The notes beneath the pieces were generated by a model. The model made no database searches. It was not told the DNA's origin and saw only the letters and a list, made by a program, of their open reading frames with translations. Position numbers and translations under genes: made by a program. Source: DASSBQ01 sp040981125 (GTDB taxonomy: Bacteria > Nitrospirota > Nitrospiria > Nitrospirales > Nitrospiraceae). Taken from it: a DNA stretch of 64,000 nucleotides. Of the stretch, positions 36,815 to 44,110 are shown piece after piece; the first letter of the stretch is position 1; every line of letters starts with the position of its first letter. The DNA lies in assembly GCA_040981125.1 (NCBI GenBank), contig JANRMQ010000005.1, positions 62,001 through 126,000 of the forward strand. The letters run 5' to 3'.

Positions 36815-39160
36815 CATTGTCAGCGGATCCACATCGACACTGAATTTTATGCCTCCTGTCCGGGACAGACCTTCCATTTCAGGAAGCGTCTGCCTGACCA
36901 CCTGCAAGACATCCTGTTGCGACTCGGATCTGACGAGCAGCTGCCATCGATAGCGCCGGCGGAGGCGGGGCACCGGGGCCGGCGCCGGTCCCAAGATCGT
37001 TACCGATAGCGCTTTACCGCTGTCCACAGATCCCGACACGCCGTCAGACGACCGGCTTTCATGGGCCATGGCGCGCCGAAGGGCGGCGGCCCACTGTTCG
37101 GCAGCCGATTTGACATACCGCTCCGACGTGCCCGACACATCGAGTCGTATGAGATGTCCGAACGGCGGGTACTCCAGCGCCTTTCGGAATGCCAGTTCGG
37201 CATTGTGGAATATCGAGGCGTCATTGCGCGCGATAGCCTGAACGGCATGATGATGAGGGAGATAGGTTTGAACGATGACCCGTCCCGTTCCGTCCGCCCG
37301 CGAAAGCGCGGCTGCGTCTTGAAGCGCGTGATAGGTTTGCTCGGCAGAACGAAAATCCGGCAGGTGCAGGCCTGCGTCCGGGTAGAGCACCCCCACCAAG
37401 CCGGCGGGCGGGATCCCGCGATGCAGAAAAAGCATCTGCGTGCCGATGAGGACATCGATATCGCCGGAGGCGGCCAGCCTGAGCAGCGCATCAAGTTGCC
37501 CTCTCCGCCGGACAGTCTCGCGATCCATTCGTGCGATGCGGATATGCGGGAAATGCTGTCGCAACAACTCCTCTACCCGCTCGGTGCCGGCGCCAACCGG
37601 TTCCAGTCTTGCTGCCTGACAGGTGGGACACACATCCGGCACTCCTACTTGGTGACCACAACAGTGACACACCAACCGGCCCGTCTTTTTATGGAACCGC
37701 AGCGCAAGACTGCACCCGGGACAGGATGGCGCCTGCCCGCAAGCCCGGCAGAGCAAGAGAGGGGCATACCCTTTTCGATTGAGATACAAAACACTGAGCG
37801 AGCGTTCGGCGAGGGCTGCCCGGATACCGTCGATCACTGGAGGACTCAAGAGTGTCCCGGCAGAGAATCTGCGGAGATCGACGATGTCTACAGTGGCAGG
37901 CCGTCGATCGATCGGTATCGACCATAGTGTGGCATCTCCTGTCTCGGCGGCATGCAGACACTCCAAGGACGGATGGGCGGAGGCCATGACCAGGATCGCC
38001 CGATCATGCCGCGCCCGCATGCGGGCCACTTCCCGAGCATGGTAACGAGGCCCCTGCTCTTCCTTTAGAGCGCTGTCCTCTTCTCCATCCACCCACACCA
38101 GTCCCAAATCTTGTATAGGAGAAAAACCAGCTGATCGAGTCCCGACCACGACCGTCGCCTGCCCGCTCAGCATCGTCTGCCACGCGAGAGCCCGTTCCCG
38201 TTGAGGCAAACTCGCGTGATACACATGAATGGAGTCGATGCCCGATTGCCGCACTATCCCACCGATATCCCGTGCGCGATTCACTTCTCCCGCCAGGATG
38301 AGTACCCGTCGTTTTCGATCAAGTGTCTCGTGTACCGCCCGCACAAGAGTCTTCATACGGTCTTCAAAAGAAGCATGGAGCAGCACCGTCCCCGGCTGCT
38401 CGGAATCCCATACTCCGCGCAGGTATGTCCCGAACGACGTGGAAAATTCACCACGTTGATCTCCTTGCCACTGCGTACCGTTTGGTGAGCGGGAAAGAAC
38501 GGCTGAAGGATGATTCGCCGTATGCCGCGTCCGGCTCGTGACGGCAGAATCGCGCTCCTGTATCAATCCCCGCCGCATGAGAGCGGCCCGCGTGGAATCC
38601 GCCGAATGTTCTCCGTCCAATTGCTTCAACGTCCGCCATGTCAGGCCTGACGCACGACCTGCCAGTCGCTCCAGCATGCAGCGTTCGGCGGCCGTCAGAC
38701 TGTCCGGGGAAACACAAGCCCGCCGTCCTTCAGGCGTGATGAACCATTTCGTCCGAGGCTTCGCCGGGGATTCGGGCAGTGGTGAAACGCACTTTATGCA
38801 TTGCCCCCAGGGAGCCAAATAGCGCTCGGACAACCAACGCGAAAATTGAAGTTGCGCGGGGAAGAGGCCGGCGGCATGTCCGGTCACCAGCGACTGTATT
38901 TCCTTGAGGCGCTGCGCCCGAAGAGGGGATGGAAGGCGACGGTGAAGCGAAACCACCACACCCGATACGGTGGATGCTCCCAAGGGAACGATCACCCGCA
39001 GACCCACCGCCAACGTGCGTTGCAGTGAAGAGGGAATCAGATATGTAAAGGGACGGCCGAGCCCCCGCGGCACAACGACATCGGCATAGAGCGGAGGAGA
39101 CCCGCAGCCCGATTCATATTCAGCTCCCTCCGCATATGTCGGCATGCCGCATTCTAACAA
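36809..39160 (-). CDS. priA: PriA homologue with degenerate helicase motifs
   Basis: A 783-residue protein. The N-terminal 3'-end-binding domain (YADVVVPRGLGRPFTYLIPS) and the zinc module are intact (Cys471, 474, 480, 483, 498, 501, 511, 514). The C-terminal DYPPFG-like segment (ALEYPPFGHLIRLDVSG) is also kept. The helicase motifs are eroded. The Walker A region reads ASFEDRMKT (263-271) where GxTGSGKT is expected, DEEH reads DGEE (358-361), SAT reads SAH, and motif VI reads QDAAALSRADG where QVAGRAGRG is expected. It may still load DnaB as a structural replisome-restart factor without ATPase activity. The frame is open throughout. Confidence 0.88.
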   Translation of the reverse strand: MLECGMPTYAEGAEYESGCGSPPLYADVVVPRGLGRPFTYLIPSSLQRTLAVGLRVIVPLGASTVSGVVVSLHRRLPSPLRAQRLKEIQSLVTGHAAGLFPAQLQFSRWLSERYLAPWGQCIKCVSPLPESPAKPRTKWFITPEGRRACVSPDSLTAAERCMLERLAGRASGLTWRTLKQLDGEHSADSTRAALMRRGLIQERDSAVTSRTRHTANHPSAVLSRSPNGTQWQGDQRGEFSTSFGTYLRGVWDSEQPGTVLLHASFEDRMKTLVRAVHETLDRKRRVLILAGEVNRARDIGGIVRQSGIDSIHVYHASLPQRERALAWQTMLSGQATVVVGTRSAGFSPIQDLGLVWVDGEEDSALKEEQGPRYHAREVARMRARHDRAILVMASAHPSLECLHAAETGDATLWSIPIDRRPATVDIVDLRRFSAGTLLSPPVIDGIRAALAERSLSVLYLNRKGYAPLLLCRACGQAPSCPGCSLALRFHKKTGRLVCHCCGHQVGVPDVCPTCQAARLEPVGAGTERVEELLRQHFPHIRIARMDRETVRRRGQLDALLRLAASGDIDVLIGTQMLFLHRGIPPAGLVGVLYPDAGLHLPDFRSAEQTYHALQDAAALSRADGTGRVIVQTYLPHHHAVQAIARNDASIFHNAELAFRKALEYPPFGHLIRLDVSGTSERYVKSAAEQWAAALRRAMAHESRSSDGVSGSVDSGKALSVTILGPAPAPVPRLRRRYRWQLLVRSESQQDVLQVVRQTLPEMEGLSRTGGIKFSVDVDPLTML

Positions 39161-39299
39161 TGTGGCCGGCCGCCAACAACGATAATGCCGATCGGCAACA
39201 GTTCATCAGGTTGGAAGATCACGGCCGGAGAGAAATGCTGTCACCGGAGAGGACGTGGGGAGAACGGACGAAGAGCCTTCGGTCACTGCGCCGGCACCG

Positions 39300-40823
39300 T
39301 TATAGATGGCCGTCACTTTTGTCGGCTGTAACCGGCTGAATACTTTCCATCGGCGGCGCAGGTTGAGCGGATTGATCGTCGACGATCCCTGTGCCGGAGA
39401 CGGGAGGAAAAGCCTCGGCCGGGCTCACCGTTGATGTGAGTGACTTCACCGGCATCGAAGCGGCCACTTCTTGGATCTCTTTGGTGGACTCGGGGGCGTC
39501 CGTTGTATAAAAGACAATTTCGATGCGACGGTTTCGCTTTCGGCCATCCTCAGTCGCGTTGCTGGCCACCGGCCTGGTCGATCCATAGCCGACCGCGCTC
39601 ACTTTTGCCGAATCGAGCCCGCCCTTTTCCACCAGATACCGCACAATGCCGGCGGCCCGCGCCCGTGATAAATCCCAATTCGAGGCAAAGGACGACTTCA
39701 GTGACGGGCCGATCTCCATGTTATCGGCGTGGCCTTCGATTCGGACCGGCTTATCGGAAGCGGCCGTCTTCAGGAAGTCGGCAATTCGATCCAAAATCGG
39801 CAGACCAGCCGCTTTCACCTTGACCTCACCCGACTCATATTCAAGTTGTTCCACCAACTCGTCCAAATCGATGCGAGTCCCTCGTTCGACCGGAACCATG
39901 CGAATCTTCTGTTCCGACTTCGCAGGGTCCGCGACGGCAGGCGCAGACGTGCCAGCGGCCGCGACCACCGTAGAAGCGTCTGGTTCCTGGGATGGTCCTT
40001 GCGCGGAACGGAGGTTTTCGGCCGCGGAGGAATCCGCATACCGTACTCGATCTCCGACGAGCACGCGCGACGTGGATCTCGTAATGACCGCGGTGGCTGT
40101 ATCGTCTTCGGTAGACAGGATTTTGATTTCTGCAACCTTCCGGCGCGGGAGTCCGCCTCCAAGCCTATCGACCTCGAACCGGTCGCCGGACCGGACTCCG
40201 TGGCTCCGGCCACGATCCAAATACACCAAATTGCCCTGGCCGACCAATGACATATTCTTGTCCGCCTGCAAGTCTACGACCATTCCTTCACCGTCATTCG
40301 CCATTGGAAAATCGGCCGCTGTTTCGTCGATGGCAGGCGGAACGAATCGCATGGCCGAATCGCCGGGCGAGAGGGGCGCGTAGGACCGAACGATTTGGAC
40401 CGTGGCCAGATTATGATCAAGTTGGGTCACTCGAACCACGGCCAGCCGGTTGACTATATATCCCATATAGTGCTTGGTCCGTGGATGAAAGACCTTTCGC
40501 GTTCTCCGATAGACTGTATACAAATCGCCCAAAGCCGTCTCATCAGGTCGATGGAGTTTCAAATAAAGAATATCGGTGCCTCTCCAGCCCAGGATCATGC
40601 GATTTCCGGTGGTCTGATTATCTCCGGTGATAAAGTTGACAATGCCGTCCTGAGGCACAGTCTGGCGAATGGAACCACCGGCAAACCGCAAAGCCGCTTC
40701 GCCGAGTTTGACGCTTTGAGCGTCTTGGGCGGCCGCCGTCTCCGGAGAGGCGCCTATCAGCGCCGCCATAAGAATCAGAAACGGGATCTCTCTGTGTCGT
40801 CTGATCATAGTCATCACACTCAT
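39300..40823 (-). CDS. OmpA-family outer-membrane/peptidoglycan-associated protein
   Basis: A 507-residue protein. Signal peptide region REIPFLILMAALIGASPETA ends at AAAQD. The central part has a FlgT-like beta segment (LVYLDRGRSHGVRSGDRFEV). The OmpA/MotB peptidoglycan-binding domain (~345-455) shows VRIEGHADNMEIGPSL, NWDLSRARAAGIVRYLVEKG, VSAVGYGSTRPVASNATEDG and RKRNRRIEIV. The C-terminal ~55 residues are a low-complexity tail. It probably ties the envelope to peptidoglycan. Confidence 0.88.
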   Translation of the reverse strand: MSVMTMIRRHREIPFLILMAALIGASPETAAAQDAQSVKLGEAALRFAGGSIRQTVPQDGIVNFITGDNQTTGNRMILGWRGTDILYLKLHRPDETALGDLYTVYRRTRKVFHPRTKHYMGYIVNRLAVVRVTQLDHNLATVQIVRSYAPLSPGDSAMRFVPPAIDETAADFPMANDGEGMVVDLQADKNMSLVGQGNLVYLDRGRSHGVRSGDRFEVDRLGGGLPRRKVAEIKILSTEDDTATAVITRSTSRVLVGDRVRYADSSAAENLRSAQGPSQEPDASTVVAAAGTSAPAVADPAKSEQKIRMVPVERGTRIDLDELVEQLEYESGEVKVKAAGLPILDRIADFLKTAASDKPVRIEGHADNMEIGPSLKSSFASNWDLSRARAAGIVRYLVEKGGLDSAKVSAVGYGSTRPVASNATEDGRKRNRRIEIVFYTTDAPESTKEIQEVAASMPVKSLTSTVSPAEAFPPVSGTGIVDDQSAQPAPPMESIQPVTADKSDGHL

Positions 40824-40836
40824 GGGTTATGTCACA

Positions 40837-40864
40837 ACCTTAGCAAAGGAGAAAGAGTTGTCAA
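40837..40864 (-). promoter_or_regulatory. possible promoter for the OmpA-like gene
   Basis: On the minus strand TTGACA (40859-40864) is perfect; 16 bp later TAAGGT (40837-40842) is a weak -10. The site overlaps a hairpin (CAAAGGAGA at 40844-40852 with TCTCCTTTG at 40881-40889). The leader would be very short if translation starts at 40823; MIRRHRE at 40808 may be the start. Confidence 0.4.
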
Positions 40865-40975
40865 GGAAACCAAGCTTGACTCTCCTTTGAAAATCATCCC
40901 TTGCGACTGTTACAGTAAGGGTGATGCGCCGATCGGTACAGGCGCGTGATCACGTCCATTGCTCCAGGAACGGTC

Positions 40976-41158
40976 ATGGGCAAGAATCGGATCGACACAC
41001 AGATTCGTCGCCGCAAGAAAAGCGCCGGTCCGGCGGAATTAACATCGGAGTGGGACATTCAGGAAGGTGTTAGGCGAACACAACTGAAGATGACTCCGGA
41101 CGCCATGGCGCCAAAGCATACTGGACGACCGGTCCCTTCCAAGCCTCCTTCCTCATAG
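40976..41158 (+). CDS. possible small basic protein, 60 aa
   Basis: A 60-codon frame from ATG 40976 with a weak AGGAA about 6 bases upstream: MGKNRIDTQIRRRKKSAGPA, then ELTSEWDIQEGVRRTQLKMT, then a Pro-rich end. Composition is plausible but no family is known to me. It occupies the middle of a 488-bp gap between the OmpA-like gene and nuoA. The rest of the gap holds no recognisable element; the nuo promoter must be nearby but is not evident. Confidence 0.35.
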   Translation: MGKNRIDTQIRRRKKSAGPAELTSEWDIQEGVRRTQLKMTPDAMAPKHTGRPVPSKPPSS

Positions 41159-41311
41159 TGAATCGTGCGTCAGCACAATCCATGAGACTCCAAACATTCT
41201 AGGACTTTAGGGTCTCCTGAGCTAGGTCCTTTGTTCGCTTGCTATTACAAATGGGGGGGAACTAAGATTCGAAACTCCTTAGTCTCTCCAAGCCTTTGAG
41301 GATCATCGTTC

Positions 41312-41695
41312 ATGGCGGGCGCAGAGCTTCTCTTGGAGTATCTGACCAGGTATTTTCCGGTCCTGGTATTCATTTTTGTCGCGCTGGGGTTCGGCGTCGT
41401 CACGCTGCTCCTCAGCTATGTCGTACAGCCCAAATACCCGGAACCGGAAAAATTATCCACATACGAATGCGGCAGCGAGCCGTTTTCCGATGCCCGCATG
41501 CCGTTTCCGGTCCGGTACTACATCTTTGCGATGTTGTTCGTGATTTTTGACGTAGAGATCATATTTCTGTATCCCTGGGCGGTCGCCTTCAACAAGATCG
41601 GGCTGATCGGGCTATTGGAAATGATGATGTTCATCGCGCTGTTTCTGGTTGCCTATGCCTATGCGTGGCGCAAAGGGGCCTTGGAATGGGATTAA
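41312..41695 (+). CDS. nuoA: NADH-quinone oxidoreductase subunit A
   Basis: A 127-residue membrane subunit with three TM helices. It carries the YECGSEPFSDARMPFPVRYY loop, whose Cys is next to the quinone site and NuoH, and FDVEIIFLYPWAVAF in TM2. Length is normal. First gene of the nuoABCDGIJKLMMN cluster. It overlaps nuoB by 10 bp. Confidence 0.96.
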   Translation: MAGAELLLEYLTRYFPVLVFIFVALGFGVVTLLLSYVVQPKYPEPEKLSTYECGSEPFSDARMPFPVRYYIFAMLFVIFDVEIIFLYPWAVAFNKIGLIGLLEMMMFIALFLVAYAYAWRKGALEWD

Positions 41696-42213
41696 TACAG
41701 ATCGGGCGACAAGGCAAGGACGGCACCCCCGATGTCATCACCACGTCCATAGAAAAAGCGGTGAACTGGGCCAGGAAGGGTTCCTTGTGGCCGATGACAT
41801 TTGGATTGGCCTGCTGTGCCATTGAAATGATCGCCGCCGTCTCGTCACGGTATGACATGGACCGGTACGGCGCAGGGGTCTTTCGCGCGTCGCCCCGGCA
41901 ATCCGATCTGATGATCGTGGCCGGAACCGTATGCCGCCGGATGGCGCCCGTTATTCGTAAAATCTACGACCAAATGCCGGAACCGAAGTACGTCATCGCG
42001 ATGGGGTCCTGCGCGACGTCCGGCAACATTTACGACAGTTACAGCGTGGTCCAGGGAGTCGATCGATTCGTGCCCGTCGATATCTATGTGCCCGGTTGTC
42101 CGCCGACTCCTGAAGCGCTCTTTGACGGCATCCTCAAACTGCAAGAGCGGATTATGCAAAAGCGGGTGTTTGTCAAGCAACCCAAGGAAGTCAGAGACGT
42201 TTTCAAGATCTAA
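41686..42213 (+). CDS. nuoB: NADH-quinone oxidoreductase subunit B
   Basis: A 175-residue subunit starting at ATG 41686 inside the nuoA end. It holds terminal cluster N2: two adjacent Cys in FGLACCAIEM, one in AGTVCRRMAP and one in YVPGCPPTPE; GSCATSG is also present. N2 passes electrons to quinone. All ligands are intact. Confidence 0.96.
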   Translation: MGLIQIGRQGKDGTPDVITTSIEKAVNWARKGSLWPMTFGLACCAIEMIAAVSSRYDMDRYGAGVFRASPRQSDLMIVAGTVCRRMAPVIRKIYDQMPEPKYVIAMGSCATSGNIYDSYSVVQGVDRFVPVDIYVPGCPPTPEALFDGILKLQERIMQKRVFVKQPKEVRDVFKI

Positions 42214-42224
42214 AGACGCACCTC

Positions 42225-42722
42225 ATGAATTTGCTGGCGAAGCGCATCCAGGAGTCGTTCTCGGAATCCTTTGTTAAGTCGGTGGAATGGCGCGGCGACG
42301 TAGCCGTCACGGTGAAGCGGGAGGCGCTTCACGACATCGCCGCCTTTCTGCGCGATGATCCGGCGATGGCCTTCGACTACATCGTCCATGTGAGTTCAGT
42401 CGACTGGCCCGACGAAGAAGAGCGATTCGAAGTCGTCTATGAATTCTATTCGATTCGCAAGCGCCATCGAATCCGGCTCAAATGCCGCGCCCCCGAGTCG
42501 GACTGCGTAGTTGATTCCCTGACCGATCTCTGGAAGGGCTGCGATTTCATGGAGCGGGAAGTCTACGACATGATGGGCATCCGCTTTCGCCGGCATCCTG
42601 ATCTTAGGCGCATTTTGATGCCCGACGACTACGACGAGGGGTACCCGCTGCGAAAGGACTTCCCGCTGCGCGGTAAAGGCTGGCGCGACACATTTGAATT
42701 CTTGGATGAACCGGCCAGGTAG
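42225..42722 (+). CDS. nuoC: NADH-quinone oxidoreductase subunit C (30 kDa)
   Basis: A 165-residue hydrophilic subunit. Signature EREVYDMMGIRFRRHPDLRR followed by ILMPDDYDEGYPLRKDFPLR is complete. It is separate from nuoD. It belongs to the Q-module of the peripheral arm. Confidence 0.95.
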   Translation: MNLLAKRIQESFSESFVKSVEWRGDVAVTVKREALHDIAAFLRDDPAMAFDYIVHVSSVDWPDEEERFEVVYEFYSIRKRHRIRLKCRAPESDCVVDSLTDLWKGCDFMEREVYDMMGIRFRRHPDLRRILMPDDYDEGYPLRKDFPLRGKGWRDTFEFLDEPAR

Positions 42723-42756
42723 GACAGTTAGAACCCTGTAGAGGATAGCTTCACGC

Positions 42757-44004
42757 ATGACAGCCTTTGAAGATCAGAGGACGACGGTTTACAAGGTCGA
42801 TCCCGATCATCCCGAAAGCGCCACGCTTCCGACCCTCAGGACGGAAGAACTGTTGCTCAACATGGGGCCCCAACATCCCAGCACCCACGGCGTCTTGAAG
42901 GTAATTCTGGAGCTCGAAGGGGAGCGACTCGTCAAATCCACGCCGGTGATGGGTTTCCTGCACCGGGGCGTCGAAAAGTTGGCGGAGGAGGGCACCTACC
43001 ACCAGTTTATTCCTCATACGGATCGGCTGGATTATGTGTGCGCGATGTACAACAACTTCGCCTATTGTCGGGCGGTGGAAAAATTGATGAACCTCACCGT
43101 CCCGGAACGGGCGGAATACCTCCGCACGATCGTCGCGGAAGTACAACGCATCATCGGCCATCAGTTCTGGCTTGGGACGCAGGCGCTCGATATCGGCGCG
43201 ATGACGGTGTTTTTCTACTGCTTTCGGGATCGTGAGATCTTGCTCGATTGGTTTGACGAACTCTGCGGAGCCCGGCTGACGACAAGTTGGTATCGAATCG
43301 GAGGGGTCGAGCGGGATTTCACCCCCTCTCTCCTGGCCAAGCTGCGCCAGTTCCTGGATTATTTTCCTCCCAAGATCGATGAGTACATCGTCTTTCTTGA
43401 AACGAACCGTATTTGGCTGGCCCGGACCAAGGGGGTGGCGGTCATCTCGGCTGAAGACGCCTTGAGCTTCGGGCTCAGCGGCCCGACGCTGCGGGGATCG
43501 GGAGTCGATTACGATTTGCGCAAGTACGAACCCTATGCGGCCTACCCGCGGTGCGAGTTCAGCGTTCCGGTGGGGAAAAACGGAGACACCTATGATCGAT
43601 ACTGGATCCGGGTGCAGGAACTCTATGAGAGCGTCAAGATCATCAAGCAGTGCTTGGAGCAGATGGAGGACGGGCCGATCATGGCCGACGTGCCGAGCGT
43701 CACGCTGCCTCCCAAGGAGCGGGTCTTCACGAACTTGGAATCGATGATTCAGCAGTTCAAGCTGTTCTCCCAGGGATTTAACGCGCCTCCGGGAGAGATT
43801 TATTGCGGGACGGAAGCTCACAAAGGAGAGCTCGGCTTCTATATCGTAAGTACGGGCGGCGGCAAGCCCTACCGGCTGAAGATCCGAGCGCCCTCGTTCA
43901 TTCATATGGGAGCGTTCGACCATATGTCCCGAGGGTACATGATCGCCGATGCCGTCACGATTTTTGGAACGTACGATATCGTCATGGGAGAGTGCGACCG
44001 TTAA
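42757..44004 (+). CDS. nuoD: NADH-quinone oxidoreductase subunit D (49 kDa)
   Basis: A 415-residue Q-module subunit related to Ni-Fe hydrogenase large chains, lacking the metal ligands. It keeps GPQHPSTHGVLKVILELEGE with the quinone-site His, and FLHRGVEKLAEEGTYHQFIP. The C-terminal SFIHMGAFDHMSRGYMIADA and GTYDIVMGECDR are normal. It is followed by a 106-bp gap where nuoE and nuoF usually lie. Confidence 0.96.
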   Translation: MTAFEDQRTTVYKVDPDHPESATLPTLRTEELLLNMGPQHPSTHGVLKVILELEGERLVKSTPVMGFLHRGVEKLAEEGTYHQFIPHTDRLDYVCAMYNNFAYCRAVEKLMNLTVPERAEYLRTIVAEVQRIIGHQFWLGTQALDIGAMTVFFYCFRDREILLDWFDELCGARLTTSWYRIGGVERDFTPSLLAKLRQFLDYFPPKIDEYIVFLETNRIWLARTKGVAVISAEDALSFGLSGPTLRGSGVDYDLRKYEPYAAYPRCEFSVPVGKNGDTYDRYWIRVQELYESVKIIKQCLEQMEDGPIMADVPSVTLPPKERVFTNLESMIQQFKLFSQGFNAPPGEIYCGTEAHKGELGFYIVSTGGGKPYRLKIRAPSFIHMGAFDHMSRGYMIADAVTIFGTYDIVMGECDR

Positions 44005-44110
44005 GCAATCGATGAATTTGATGATCCGGCGATTTGGTGAAGCGTCCGGATCCGAATCAATCACGACATTACCAAATCACTAAATCGTACTTGAGGCAAC
44101 AGAGGCACCA
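44005..44110. other. repeat-containing gap at expected nuoE-nuoF position
   Basis: A 106-bp gap between nuoD and nuoG. It holds an inverted repeat, GATTTGGT (44031-44038) and ACCAAATC (44071-44078), plus a nearby TAAATC repeat. No NuoE or NuoF remnant is visible. Confidence 0.6.

Noticed and set aside
42751..44064. 437-codon minus-strand frame
   Set aside because: Antisense to nuoD; no recognisable motif.
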